From an uncultured Lachnospiraceae bacterium (GTDB taxonomy: Bacteria > Bacillota > Clostridia > Lachnospirales > Lachnospiraceae), in NCBI GenBank assembly GCA_910586205.1, contig CAJUGD010000032.1, positions 1 through 46,368 on the forward strand: a stretch of DNA of 46,368 bases, in the 5' to 3' direction. Below the pieces are notes generated by a model. The model searched no databases and was not told the origin of the DNA. It saw only the letters and a list, made by a program, of their open reading frames with translations. This document shows, one piece after another, positions 6,753 through 15,527 of this stretch (within the stretch, counting starts at the first letter, position 1; each line of letters opens with the position of its first letter). A program made the position numbers and the translations under genes.

Positions 6753-8495
6753 TCACTGTACCTCCTCTTTGGATAACTGGGACAGGCAGATTTCCCGGTA
6801 AACCTCACAATGCTCAAAAAGCTCCTGATGATTTCCTTTCCCTACCATATGCCCGTCATCCAGCACCAGTATCTGATCCGCATTCCGAATGGTAGTCGCC
6901 CGCTGGGATACAAGGAACACGGTCATCCCCTTGGTTCCTTCCCGGATGGCCCTGCGCAGGCTGGCATCCGTGGCAAAATCCAAGGCAGAAGCGCTGTCAT
7001 CCATAATCAGAATTTCCGGCTGCTTTACCAAGGCCCGGGCAATGGTCAGTCTCTGACGCTGGCCGCCGGAAAGGTTTTTCCCTCCCTGTTCAATGAAAAG
7101 CTCCAGCCCTTTTTCCTTGCTGTCCACAAACTCCCTGGCCTGCGCCATATCCAAAGCCCGGTAAATCTCCTCGTCTGTGGCGTCCTTTTTCCCCCACTGC
7201 ATATTTTCCCTTAAAGTTCCTTTAAAAAGCACTGCTTTCTGAGGCACCACCCCTACCTTGTAACGCAGCTCCTGTAAAGAATACTCTCTCACATCCCTGC
7301 CGTCAATCAGCACCTTACCCTGACGTACATCATAAAACCGGGGAATCAGATTTACTAACGATGATTTTCCAGACCCGGTGCCGCCGATAATGCCAATGGT
7401 CTGTCCCTTTCCTGCCGTGAAATCAATACAGGAAAGCGAGTCCTCCTTGGCTCCCGTATAGGCAAAATCCACCTGACGGAAACATACCTTCTGTTCCTCG
7501 TTATCTTTCGTCCTGCCTGCCGCTATACCTGCCTCACCAGGATCCGTAATGCTGCTTTTCACCTCAAACACCGTGCTGATCCGGTTTGCACAAGCCAAAG
7601 CTTTGGAAATAGACACAATCAGGTTTGCCAGCTTTATCAGCTCCACCAGAATCTGAGACATATAGTTGACCAGGGCCACGGTCTCACCTTGGGTAATGAT
7701 CCCTGTATCCACCTGCTTTCCGGAAATCCATACCACTGCCACAATGGCCAGATTAATGATCACATAGGTAATCGGATTCATAAGGGCAGAAATTTTTCCC
7801 ACAAAAATCTGAAACCGCACCAGCAGGCCGTTAGACTCCTCAAATCTGCGAATCTCATCCTCCTGACGATTAAAAGCCCGAATCACCCTGGCTCCCGTTA
7901 GATTCTCCCTGGTTGCCAACGTAACCTGATCTAACTGCCTCTGAACTTTCTTATACAAAGGCATACTGACTCCCATGATCCCAAATACCACCACACTGAG
8001 GGCAGGAATCGCCACCACAAACACCATGGCTGCCTTTACATTTACCGTAAAAGCCATAATCATAGCGCCAAACACAATAAACGGAGACCTTAAAAGAAGA
8101 CGCAGCGCCAGATTCAGCCCTGACTGAACCTGATTTACATCACTGGTCATACGGGTGATCAAGGTAGCAGTCCCGATCTTATCCTGCTCGCTGTAAGATA
8201 AATGATTAATATGGGCAAACAGATCATTGCGCAGAGCCGTACTGAATCCTACTGACGCCTTTGCAGCAAAATACTGAGCCGTCAGAGAACATGCCAGCCC
8301 TACAATGCCAAGGAGCACCAGCAAACCTCCCATTTTCAGAATGTAGGAAGCATCCTGATTCTTGATTCCCACATCAATGATCTGTGCCATCACCAAAGGC
8401 ACAAACAGCTCAAAGCTGGCCTCAAGCATCTTGAACAACGGCCCAAGCACACTCTCCAGCTTGTAGTCCTTTAAGTACCTTACCAGTTTTCTCAT
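6753..8495 (-). CDS. ABC exporter half-transporter, degenerate ATP-site subunit
   Basis: A 580-residue exporter half with an N-terminal membrane domain and C-terminal ATPase. Walker A GGTGSGKSS and signature LSGGQRQR are intact, but Walker B reads LIMDDSASALD, with Asp where the catalytic Glu belongs, and the switch region reads SQRATT with Gln in place of His. With the LSQGQ signature of the partner this gives one degenerate and one active ATP site, the hallmark of heterodimeric exporters. The start at 8495 follows GGAGGAAGTT. It is the first gene of the pair. A dispersed repeat (8522-8640) separates it from the divergent yihY-type gene. Confidence 0.93.
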   Translation of the reverse strand: MRKLVRYLKDYKLESVLGPLFKMLEASFELFVPLVMAQIIDVGIKNQDASYILKMGGLLVLLGIVGLACSLTAQYFAAKASVGFSTALRNDLFAHINHLSYSEQDKIGTATLITRMTSDVNQVQSGLNLALRLLLRSPFIVFGAMIMAFTVNVKAAMVFVVAIPALSVVVFGIMGVSMPLYKKVQRQLDQVTLATRENLTGARVIRAFNRQEDEIRRFEESNGLLVRFQIFVGKISALMNPITYVIINLAIVAVVWISGKQVDTGIITQGETVALVNYMSQILVELIKLANLIVSISKALACANRISTVFEVKSSITDPGEAGIAAGRTKDNEEQKVCFRQVDFAYTGAKEDSLSCIDFTAGKGQTIGIIGGTGSGKSSLVNLIPRFYDVRQGKVLIDGRDVREYSLQELRYKVGVVPQKAVLFKGTLRENMQWGKKDATDEEIYRALDMAQAREFVDSKEKGLELFIEQGGKNLSGGQRQRLTIARALVKQPEILIMDDSASALDFATDASLRRAIREGTKGMTVFLVSQRATTIRNADQILVLDDGHMVGKGNHQELFEHCEVYREICLSQLSKEEVQ

Positions 8496-8521
8496 AACTT
8501 CCTCCAAGTTTCTAATTATCA

Positions 8522-8640
8522 TAAGTGTTCACAGTGCACCATGTCCGCTAACCTCATGCTGCGCCTTTGGCTTGCATTCGCTAAGCGGACAGGTATAGCT
8601 CTCACTAAGCTCGTGAAACACCTCGCTAAGTGTTCACAGT
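8522..8640. repeat. dispersed repeat family 2, copy A, with 14-bp direct terminal repeats
   Basis: TAAGTGTTCACAGT occurs exactly at both ends (8522-8535 and 8627-8640). Inside, TGTCCGCT (8542-8549) pairs with AGCGGACA (8584-8591). A diverged copy lies at 43901-44017. Direct ends plus an internal palindrome suggest a small non-autonomous element, or an insertion between duplicated target bases. It fills the space between two divergent genes. Confidence 0.65.
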
Positions 8641-8687
8641 ATACCACAATCACAATCTTTGTGACAAGGGATTTTCCAATTCCCTCC

Positions 8688-8716
8688 TTGCCAATTTTCC
8701 CTGTCCGTGTTACGAT
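8688..8716 (+). promoter_or_regulatory. promoter of the YihY-type gene
   Basis: TTGCCA (8688-8693), a 17-base spacer and TACGAT (8711-8716), ending about 30 bases before the ATG. Confidence 0.55.
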
Positions 8717-8747
8717 ATACGAAAATCCCCAAAAGCGAGGAACGCCC

Positions 8748-9566
8748 ATGATCCGCTTCACATTAAACTGCATTCGAATCTTCCAAAAATACGGAAAAGA
8801 CGAAATCACAGTATACGCCGCCCAGGCATCCTTTTTCCTTATGCTGGCTTTTTTCCCGTTTATCATGCTGCTCTTAACCCTGATCCAGTTCATCCCCTCT
8901 GTCAACAAATCGGATCTGCAGATAATCCTGGTACAGATCATGCCGGATATGCTGGATGCTCTGATTTTAGGGATTGTAGATGATTTATATTTAAAATCCC
9001 CCGGCACCATGCTCTCCCTGACCGCCCTGCTGGCTCTCTGGTCCGCGGCCCGCGGCATGATGGGCATTGAGAGGGGATTAAACCGGATCTACGGCAGTAC
9101 CATCAAACGCGGTTATTTGTTAAGGCGCCTGATCTGTACCGGCTACACCTTTTTGTTCATGGTAGTCTGTGCAGTCTCTTTGGTTCTTTTAGTGCTCGGC
9201 AACTCCATCCAGATGCTTTTTATACAGATTTTCCCTTTATTGGAAACTGTCACCCGCCATGTGATCAGCTTTCGGGGGCTGCTGGCAATCACGCTCTTTT
9301 TGTTTGCCTTTGTCCTGCTCTACACGATTGTGCCTTCCTCAAAACAAAACCCCTGGCAGCAACTGCCCGGGGCACTGTTTGCAGCGATCTGCTGGCTGCT
9401 GTTTTCCTTTGGATTTTCTTTGTACTTTTCCAATTTCAGCAATTATTCCTACATGTATGGAAGCCTTGCCGCTGTGGTTCTTTTAATGCTGTGGCTGTAC
9501 TTCTGTATCTGTATCCTGTTTATCGGAGCTGAGATTAATACCCTTTTAAGTAAAAACGAATCTTAA
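8748..9566 (+). CDS. YihY/BrkB-family integral membrane protein
   Basis: A 272-residue protein with about six hydrophobic segments. The N-terminal signature (YAAQASFFLMLAFFPFI), the LWSAARGMMGIERGLNRIYG loop around residue 95 and the C-terminal SYMYGSLAAVVLLMLW segment are typical of the YihY/virulence-factor-BrkB family. The family was once called ribonuclease BN by mistake; its role is unsettled. I start at the ATG at 8748, since the reading frame upstream runs through a dispersed repeat and only this ATG has a GAGGA site and the family N-terminus. It has its own promoter and converges on the NUDIX gene. Confidence 0.9.
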   Translation: MIRFTLNCIRIFQKYGKDEITVYAAQASFFLMLAFFPFIMLLLTLIQFIPSVNKSDLQIILVQIMPDMLDALILGIVDDLYLKSPGTMLSLTALLALWSAARGMMGIERGLNRIYGSTIKRGYLLRRLICTGYTFLFMVVCAVSLVLLVLGNSIQMLFIQIFPLLETVTRHVISFRGLLAITLFLFAFVLLYTIVPSSKQNPWQQLPGALFAAICWLLFSFGFSLYFSNFSNYSYMYGSLAAVVLLMLWLYFCICILFIGAEINTLLSKNES

Positions 9567-9573
9567 AATTTGT

Positions 9574-10059
9574 TTAAACACTCACAGGCTTTATAGGTGC
9601 TCCGTCCAATGCCGCTGACACCAGGCCGCCTGCCCCGTCATAAACCAGCTTCAGGGAGAAAAAATCCTGTCTTTCCTCCAGCAAACGGAAAAAGATCCGA
9701 TCTCCCTCCCATAGATTCAGCCTGGGAATATCCTTTTTGTCCACCCATTGAAGCTCCCCCTCATCACAGGCTGTTTCCTGTCCTGTAAATCCGTCAGCCG
9801 TAAACAAGGACATATATTCCGTAACTCCGTCTCCGGACACAAAAGTCACAAGCCCGCGAAAGTGGTAGGAGGTAAGCGTATAGCCGGTTTCCTCCCGCAC
9901 CTCCCGAAGAAGGCACTCCTCCGGGCTTTCATCTTTCTCAAAATGCCCTCCCACTCCAATCCACTTATCCTTGTTTACGTCCTTTTTCTTCCTGGTCCGG
10001 TGAAGCATCAGATATTTCCCATCCCTCTCCAGATAACACAATGTGCTTAAGGATGCCAT
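9574..10059 (-). CDS. NUDIX hydrolase (8-oxo-dGTP diphosphatase-like)
   Basis: A 161-residue NUDIX enzyme that hydrolyses a nucleoside diphosphate linked to another moiety. The NUDIX box is intact at about residues 37-59: GGHFEKDESPEECLLREV followed by REETGY. The early LCYLERDGKYLMLHR strand and the KWIGVGGH context resemble clostridial MutT-type 8-oxo-dGTP diphosphatases, so nucleotide-pool cleaning is likely but the substrate is inferred. It sits nine bases after the PIN-like gene in the same direction. Confidence 0.9.
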   Translation of the reverse strand: MASLSTLCYLERDGKYLMLHRTRKKKDVNKDKWIGVGGHFEKDESPEECLLREVREETGYTLTSYHFRGLVTFVSGDGVTEYMSLFTADGFTGQETACDEGELQWVDKKDIPRLNLWEGDRIFFRLLEERQDFFSLKLVYDGAGGLVSAALDGAPIKPVSV

Positions 10060-10067
10060 ATCTCTCC

Positions 10068-10631
10068 CTACTTTCCTTTTTTCTCCTTTAAAAGCGGCTT
10101 GATCTTCTTGTACAGCTCCCCTGCCTTTTTGCTGCCGTATTGCTTAACCAGCAAATTGTTGATCACCTGCTTGCTCTTTCCCGTACTGATGCAGCGCATT
10201 ACCATCTGCAGATCTTCATCTCCCACTATCTCCCGAAGATTTTCCTCCAACTGGGTCCGCTCCTTGACATTTTTCTCTGTCTCTGCTGCTATGGAATCAA
10301 TCAGCTTAATATTCTTTCCTTTCCAGAAATCCAAAAGCACCTCATAGCCTAAGTCCTTACTGACAATACAGAACCTTCCATTTTCTTCTCTTGCCATCAG
10401 ATATCCCAGATAAGCTGCCAGCTGAAAATCCAGGGCATTCTTCTTTCCTATGGTAATCTTGCGGAACTCAATGGCAGCATAACATTCCTGCAGCCTTTGA
10501 TGCAGGTCAAAGCTCATTTTGTCTGCATTTTCGCTGTAAAAAATGATGACCTGATCCCCGTTCCCAAGATCCGAAAGCCCCTCCAGCCCATTCTCCCCCG
10601 TATTTTCATAATCAATTAAATAATATGTCAT
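10068..10631 (-). CDS. PIN-like/NYN domain protein
   Basis: A 187-residue soluble protein. MTYYLIDYENTG at the N-terminus, KKNALDFQLAAYLG near residue 64 and CIVSKDLGYEVLLDF near residue 87 give the acidic residues of a PIN-like (NYN-type) metal-dependent RNase fold. The C-terminal 75 residues are charged and helical, ending KEKKGK, and may bind nucleic acid or a partner. The start at 10631 gives the family N-terminus; an in-frame ATG 24 bases upstream has no better ribosome site. It lies between the flavodiiron and NUDIX genes. Target RNA is unknown. Confidence 0.82.
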   Translation of the reverse strand: MTYYLIDYENTGENGLEGLSDLGNGDQVIIFYSENADKMSFDLHQRLQECYAAIEFRKITIGKKNALDFQLAAYLGYLMAREENGRFCIVSKDLGYEVLLDFWKGKNIKLIDSIAAETEKNVKERTQLEENLREIVGDEDLQMVMRCISTGKSKQVINNLLVKQYGSKKAGELYKKIKPLLKEKKGK

Positions 10632-10667
10632 GGTTTCATCCCAACCCTTTCCCATTCATTGCCTGCA

Positions 10668-11831
10668 TCAGCCAGCCAGAGCCTCAGTCAAAGCCTTGAG
10701 AGCAGTCAGATTCTCCTCCTTCAGCACAGACTTAATGGTTACTGTTGGATCTAAAATCCGAATCTCCTTCATTCCCTCCAAAATATTCTTCATTGCCTTG
10801 CCTGCCATGGGTGCCCAGGTTCCGTTCTCTAAGATTCCCACTGTGCGCTTCTGATAATTTTTGGACCGGAGATGATGGAGAAATTCTTCCATGCAGGGAA
10901 ATGCCCCGCCGTCATAGGTAGCTGACGCCAGCACCATCCGGTCATAATAAAATGCCTTACGCACGGCAGCAGACATATCTTCTCTGGATAAATCAAGCAG
11001 CTCCACCTGGTCCTCTCCCTGGTTCTTTATAAGCTCTGCCAGCTTTTTGGCAGCCCTGGCCGTATTGCCGTGAATAGAAGCATAGGCCACCAGCACGCCC
11101 TTCTGCTCTGCACCATAGGTACTCCAAGTTTGGTACTTATCCAGGTAATATGCCAGGTTCTCTTTAAGAACCGGTCCATGCAGAGGGCAGATAATCTGAA
11201 TATCCAGTCCGGACGCCTTCTTAAGCAGCCCCTGAACCTGCACTCCGTATTTTCCTACAATATTCAAATAATAGCGGGCTGCCTCCTCTGCCCACTCCCC
11301 CTTATTATCTGCCGGGCCAAATGTCCCGAACCCGTCAGCAGAGAATAAGATCTTGTCCGTCTGGTCATATGTCACCATTACCTCCGGCCAGTGGACCATA
11401 GGAGCCGTAAAAAACTGCAGCACATGCTGACCCAGGCTTAGGGTATCCCCCTCTCCCACCACAACCTTTCTTCCCTCCAGATCCAGATCAAAAAACTGTC
11501 CGATCATGCCAAAGGTCTTCGCATTGCCCACTACCTTGGCCTCCGGATACTTGTCCATAAAATGTCCGATATTGGCAGCATGATCCGGTTCCATGTGAGA
11601 AACCACCAGATAATCCACGCTTCTTCCTTCCAAAACCATCTCCAGATTCTTTAACCACTGCTCTGTAGCCCGGCAGTCCACAGTATCCATCACCGCAACC
11701 TTCTCATCCTTAATCACATAAGAATTGTAAGTTACACCCTCCGGTACCGGATACTGGCTTTCAAACAAATCTAAGGTACCGTCAAAAACACCTGCATATA
11801 AAACAGACTCTGTAATTAAAATGTCACTCAT
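10668..11831 (-). CDS. FprA-family flavodiiron protein (O2/NO reductase)
   Basis: Flavodiiron proteins scavenge O2 (or NO) in anaerobes by reducing it at a di-iron site fed by FMN. The N-terminal lactamase-like domain carries SHMEPDHAANIGH (iron ligands H79, E81, D83, H84), H147 in APMVHWPE, D166 in FSADGF and a final His in CPLHGPV. The C-terminal third is a flavodoxin domain beginning near residue 248 with the FMN phosphate loop SIHGNTARAAKK. Length 387 is normal for the two-domain form. An AGGAGG site precedes the ATG, and a TATAAT-like -10 lies near 11864-11869. The enzyme supports oxygen tolerance. Confidence 0.94.
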   Translation of the reverse strand: MSDILITESVLYAGVFDGTLDLFESQYPVPEGVTYNSYVIKDEKVAVMDTVDCRATEQWLKNLEMVLEGRSVDYLVVSHMEPDHAANIGHFMDKYPEAKVVGNAKTFGMIGQFFDLDLEGRKVVVGEGDTLSLGQHVLQFFTAPMVHWPEVMVTYDQTDKILFSADGFGTFGPADNKGEWAEEAARYYLNIVGKYGVQVQGLLKKASGLDIQIICPLHGPVLKENLAYYLDKYQTWSTYGAEQKGVLVAYASIHGNTARAAKKLAELIKNQGEDQVELLDLSREDMSAAVRKAFYYDRMVLASATYDGGAFPCMEEFLHHLRSKNYQKRTVGILENGTWAPMAGKAMKNILEGMKEIRILDPTVTIKSVLKEENLTALKALTEALAG

Positions 11832-11918
11832 TTTTCTCCTCCTGTCACATCAAATGATCTATTATTATAAATCATTCCATTTTCTGCCCATTTTAACACA
11901 GGATGGTATAATTTTCTA

Positions 11919-12314
11919 TTAGCAATCCTGACCAATTCCCTTGCCGCTTATTAGCTCTTTCCTATATTTTTCTACCATTCTCACCACATCCATCCGTGTA
12001 TACGGCTTTTCAATAAACCCGAAAGCCTGAATCTTCCATGCCTCCAGGGAAAATCCGGGAATGCTGGACATCAGCACAATGGCCGGAGGATTGGGAAGAC
12101 GCTGCAGAGCCGAACCCAGGCTGATTCCGCTGATATCCGGCATTACAATATCTGTAAATACCATGTCCGCCGGATTTTCCCTCACAAAGTCCACCACTGC
12201 CACTGCCTCCTCAAAACACCCCAGAAGCTCAACCTGCTCCATATTTCGAAAAATCCCTTTCATCTTTTCCAACAGCTCCGGCGCATTATCCACCGCCACA
12301 ACCTTGATCTTCAT
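11919..12314 (-). CDS. stand-alone response regulator receiver domain
   Basis: A 131-residue CheY-like receiver without an output domain. The acidic pocket is at residue 9 (VAVDN), the phospho-acceptor is D55 in MVFTDIVMPDISG, the switch Ser is in VLMSSIPG, and the conserved Lys is in FIEKPY near residue 107. No histidine kinase adjoins it; the neighbours are the flavodiiron gene and the FliB-like gene. It may signal by protein contact, or it may be the remainder of a larger two-component system encoded elsewhere. Confidence 0.88.
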   Translation of the reverse strand: MKIKVVAVDNAPELLEKMKGIFRNMEQVELLGCFEEAVAVVDFVRENPADMVFTDIVMPDISGISLGSALQRLPNPPAIVLMSSIPGFSLEAWKIQAFGFIEKPYTRMDVVRMVEKYRKELISGKGIGQDC

Positions 12315-12389
12315 TCTATTGTTTCCACCTTGTCCTTTTGTTATTTATCACATTTTACCATACGATTTTCATACACGCTCCGGAACTTA

Positions 12390-13598
12390 CTAATCCCGAT
12401 TTTCGCTCAAGACTGCCATCATCTCCTTCAGCCCAAACAACCGGTTTTTCTCAAACTGCCCTTCCAGAAACTCCAGATTCTTATCTGAATTTTCCACCTG
12501 CCGGGAGTATTCATAAGCAGCCTTCACCAGCTCCTCCCTGCTGCATCTCCCCCTTCTTCCATATAAGAACAAGCACCACTCCCGGATCACTGTCAGGCTG
12601 AATACCGTAAGCCTGCCCTTTCCATACACATCCCCATCATACATTGCTCCCAGCACATAAGTGTTTACAAAATAAATTGCCAGATTCTCCCATTCCCGCT
12701 CCAGCAATCTGGCCTTTTCCTCAAATTTCTTCCTCTGTGCCTCATATTCCCTCACATCCAGATCATGATACAGCTCACGGCACATTTGTCTCAGCTTTTC
12801 TCCCCAGCCTGGCAGCACTGGCTCCATACCTTCCATCAGCCGCATCCACGCCCCTATACGGATCATCCGTTCAGCAGGCTTCCCCTCAAAAGCATAAAGC
12901 CTCTTTGCAAATCTCTCGGCCGCTCCTCTTTTAAGATACCTCTTTGAAATCTTCTTTGCCCACCAGATTGCCCCTTTTCCTTTGCAGGCGCAGCATTCCT
13001 TACAATCCCTCTCTTGTTCTTCATTCCAATGGTTCTGAAAATCATGACAAAGCGCCAGCACCATGGCCACTCTCTGCCCCCATTCCACAGACCGGTCCTT
13101 TATCAGACAAACCATGGCCTTTCGAATCTCCCCCAAAGCCTCCAAAAGCTCCCTTTCCTCTCCCTTACCATCTTCCTGATTTTTCCCTCGGGTCCACGTC
13201 TTCCAGGCTCCCTGTTCTTCATCTCCCAAAATCACTCTGGCTGCCTCCGGACAAGACAAAGAGAGCATAGCCTCTCTCCTTACTCCATAATCCTCCACAT
13301 GCCTGGGATACTCCCTGCATTCCCGGCACATCCCCTTTCTTCCCATTTCCTTATAGATATCACAAAACCCTTCCCGGTTCAAAAATACACAGGCGCTTCC
13401 CTTTAGCCGAAAGCACCGGTTCCTGTGATCAATCCCCCAAAACAGCCGATATCCAAAAGCCCCCTTTTCCCTTCTGTATGCCCTGTAGCTGTCCTTGTCA
13501 ATTCCAATCTTCCACCCCTTGCAGCATGTATCCTCACACTCTGCCCCTATACATATAAACCCATCCAAACATTTTTGAATCCCGTACTCCATTCTCAT
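12390..13598 (-). CDS. FliB-like cysteine-rich protein (flagellin lysine-N-methylase family)
   Basis: A 402-residue protein whose N-terminal cysteine cluster (CIGAECEDTCCKGWKIGID, then CVFLNREGFCDIY and GMCRECREYPRH) matches the FliB family, named for flagellin lysine methylation in Salmonella. Further cysteines occur near residue 200 (DCKECCACKGKG). The Cys-rich start is expected to bind an iron-sulfur cluster or zinc. No flagellar gene is in the window, so the flagellin role is a family label only. It lies between a response regulator gene and nth, about 20 bases upstream of nth. Confidence 0.72.
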   Translation of the reverse strand: MRMEYGIQKCLDGFICIGAECEDTCCKGWKIGIDKDSYRAYRREKGAFGYRLFWGIDHRNRCFRLKGSACVFLNREGFCDIYKEMGRKGMCRECREYPRHVEDYGVRREAMLSLSCPEAARVILGDEEQGAWKTWTRGKNQEDGKGEERELLEALGEIRKAMVCLIKDRSVEWGQRVAMVLALCHDFQNHWNEEQERDCKECCACKGKGAIWWAKKISKRYLKRGAAERFAKRLYAFEGKPAERMIRIGAWMRLMEGMEPVLPGWGEKLRQMCRELYHDLDVREYEAQRKKFEEKARLLEREWENLAIYFVNTYVLGAMYDGDVYGKGRLTVFSLTVIREWCLFLYGRRGRCSREELVKAAYEYSRQVENSDKNLEFLEGQFEKNRLFGLKEMMAVLSENRD

Positions 13599-13618
13599 CC
13601 TCCGCCTGTTTTATGCCC

Positions 13619-14293
13619 CTATTTTTCTCTGCTTTTTCCAGCCCCTAAAGCGGCAGAATCCACGCCTGCCTTTTTACAGATATCCCCCAGACAGCATTTA
13701 TCACAATAGGGCTTTGTCCTGGCCGTGCAGATCTCCCTTCCATGATACACCAGCCGATGGCAAAAATCACTTCCCTCCTCAGGCGGGATCAGCTTCCACA
13801 GAGCCATCTCCACCTTTTTCGGTTCTTTGATTCCATCTACCAGACCCATGCGGTTCACCAATCGAATACAATGGGTATCCGTCACAATAGCCGGCTTTCC
13901 GAACACGTCACCCATTATCAGATTCGCGCTTTTTCTTCCCACTCCCGGCAGCTTTAAAATCTTATCAAAATCCTCCGGAATCTTGCCTCCATACTCATCC
14001 CGCAGCATTTTCATACAAGCGCTTATATCCCGGGCCTTACTCCTGCCCAGTCCGCAGGGCCTGACAATTTCTTCTATATCCTCCACAGAAGCCTCTGCCA
14101 GCGCCTCCACACTGGGATACTTTTCATACAGTCCCTCCACAACCACATTCACCCTGGCATCCGTGCACTGCGCCGCTAAACGCACACTGACCAACAGCTT
14201 CCACGCCTGATCATAATCCAGCGTGCACCCTGCCTGCGGATACTCTTTTTTCAGCCTTTCAATAATCTCTATCGCTAATTTCTTCTTTGTCAT
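13619..14293 (-). CDS. nth: endonuclease III (DNA glycosylase/AP lyase)
   Basis: Base-excision repair enzyme that removes oxidised pyrimidines and nicks at abasic sites. The helix-hairpin-helix LPGVGRKSANLI holds the catalytic K121, and D139 follows in IVTDTHCIR. The C-terminal [4Fe-4S] loop uses C189, C197, C200 and C206; the first spacing is seven residues rather than the more common six, with an extra Cys at 201. Length 224 is standard. It is 20 bases downstream of the FliB-like gene, probably in one transcript. Confidence 0.95.
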   Translation of the reverse strand: MTKKKLAIEIIERLKKEYPQAGCTLDYDQAWKLLVSVRLAAQCTDARVNVVVEGLYEKYPSVEALAEASVEDIEEIVRPCGLGRSKARDISACMKMLRDEYGGKIPEDFDKILKLPGVGRKSANLIMGDVFGKPAIVTDTHCIRLVNRMGLVDGIKEPKKVEMALWKLIPPEEGSDFCHRLVYHGREICTARTKPYCDKCCLGDICKKAGVDSAALGAGKSREK

Positions 14294-14353
14294 CCTCTGT
14301 ACTCCTTATCTTTCACATATACTCCCATGGCATATTTTCTGTCAAATGCCGTT

Positions 14354-15481
14354 TTACTCCCCGCTCCTGCGAAACTCCTCAATCTCCCTCACCAACATCC
14401 GGACATTCTGAATCAAAGAATCAAACATCCCATACTCATATAGCTTCATCCCCAAAATCCCCAAGGGCACTGCCAGGATCATTCCCGAAATCCCCTTAAT
14501 CTTAAAGCCCAAATACAAAAGAAACAATGTCATAAGCGGCGGAAGCCCCATAGAATCCCCCACGATCTTCGGCTGTATCATCTGACGTGCCACCTGACTG
14601 ACCACATATAAAAGGGCCAATCCTGCTGCCAGCATATACTCTCCGGACAAAACCTTTACCACTGCCCATGGCAGCAGCACAGTCCCGGTGCCGAACAAAG
14701 GAAGAAAATCAAGAGCTGCAATCAAAATCGCAAGCAAAAAAGCATACCGGATTCCCAGCACTACAAAACCGGCCAGCAAAATCAGAGCCACCATAAACAT
14801 AATCTTAAACTGAGCAAGAAAATATCCCCCTATGAGACGCCTCACATCCCCTTTTAGATTCTCATAATACCGTCCCCCGTTCTCCGGCAGATATTTCTTC
14901 CAAAACCCAATAATGCGATCCCGCTCCGCCAGAAAAAAATACGAGGAAAGAATGATCACCACCACATTCACCATGGCATTGGGAATCCTCATAGCCACAT
15001 TTCCCGCTGCTTCCACAGTAGGTGACGCAATCTTTTGAACCAGCAAGCTTACCATTTCCCCCACATTTCCCGTAAAATCTCTCCAGGTCTGCTCCACATG
15101 ATCCGGAAGAAAGCGAAACACCTCATCAAAAAGCCCGGAAAAAGCTTTCAAGCCCTCTGAAGCCGTCTCATAAAGCTCCGGCAAATCCTGTGCAAAATAA
15201 AATGCCTGAACAAAAAGCCGGGATATCAGAAAATATCCCAGCCCAATCACAAATCCCAAAACCAGCACAATGATCAGAGCTGAGCTGTGTTTCCGGACAA
15301 TCTTTACCCGGCTTTCCAGAAAACGCACAAGAGGGTTTGCCACCATAGCAATGATCCATCCAACCACAAACGGCATAAAATACCCCAGCACCTTAGGCAC
15401 TACTGTACAAGCCAGCACGATCCCTGTCACCGGAATGACAATATTCAGAAAAATTCTTACATATTTTTTTACACTTTCCAT
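14354..15481 (-). CDS. AI-2E-type permease, sporulation protein YtvI-like
   Basis: A 375-residue membrane protein of the AI-2E transporter superfamily: two N-terminal membrane segments, an extended soluble stretch (about residues 95-160), then a cluster of five or more segments ending in a basic/acidic tail. The RLIGGYFLAQFKIMFMVAL region, the DFLPLFGTGTVLLPWA motif and the IVGDSMGLPPLMTLF loop are typical of the YtvI subgroup, which in Bacillus is expressed during sporulation. Transported substrate is unknown; some relatives move ions rather than AI-2. It follows hisC by 46 bases. Confidence 0.85.
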   Translation of the reverse strand: MESVKKYVRIFLNIVIPVTGIVLACTVVPKVLGYFMPFVVGWIIAMVANPLVRFLESRVKIVRKHSSALIIVLVLGFVIGLGYFLISRLFVQAFYFAQDLPELYETASEGLKAFSGLFDEVFRFLPDHVEQTWRDFTGNVGEMVSLLVQKIASPTVEAAGNVAMRIPNAMVNVVVIILSSYFFLAERDRIIGFWKKYLPENGGRYYENLKGDVRRLIGGYFLAQFKIMFMVALILLAGFVVLGIRYAFLLAILIAALDFLPLFGTGTVLLPWAVVKVLSGEYMLAAGLALLYVVSQVARQMIQPKIVGDSMGLPPLMTLFLLYLGFKIKGISGMILAVPLGILGMKLYEYGMFDSLIQNVRMLVREIEEFRRSGE

Positions 15482-15527
15482 CCATTCACCTGTCTTTGAA
15501 CCGTGAATACTCCCTGCAGCCGCCTTA

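Noticed and set aside
8519..9067. 182-codon minus-strand frame opposite the YihY-type gene
   Set aside because: The plus strand encodes a recognisable membrane protein with promoter and ribosome site; the minus frame has neither and runs through a repeat.
13619..14293. Extra residue in the endonuclease III iron-sulfur loop as a sign of inactivation
   Set aside because: All four cysteines, the catalytic Lys and Asp are present; a one-residue longer spacing is tolerable.
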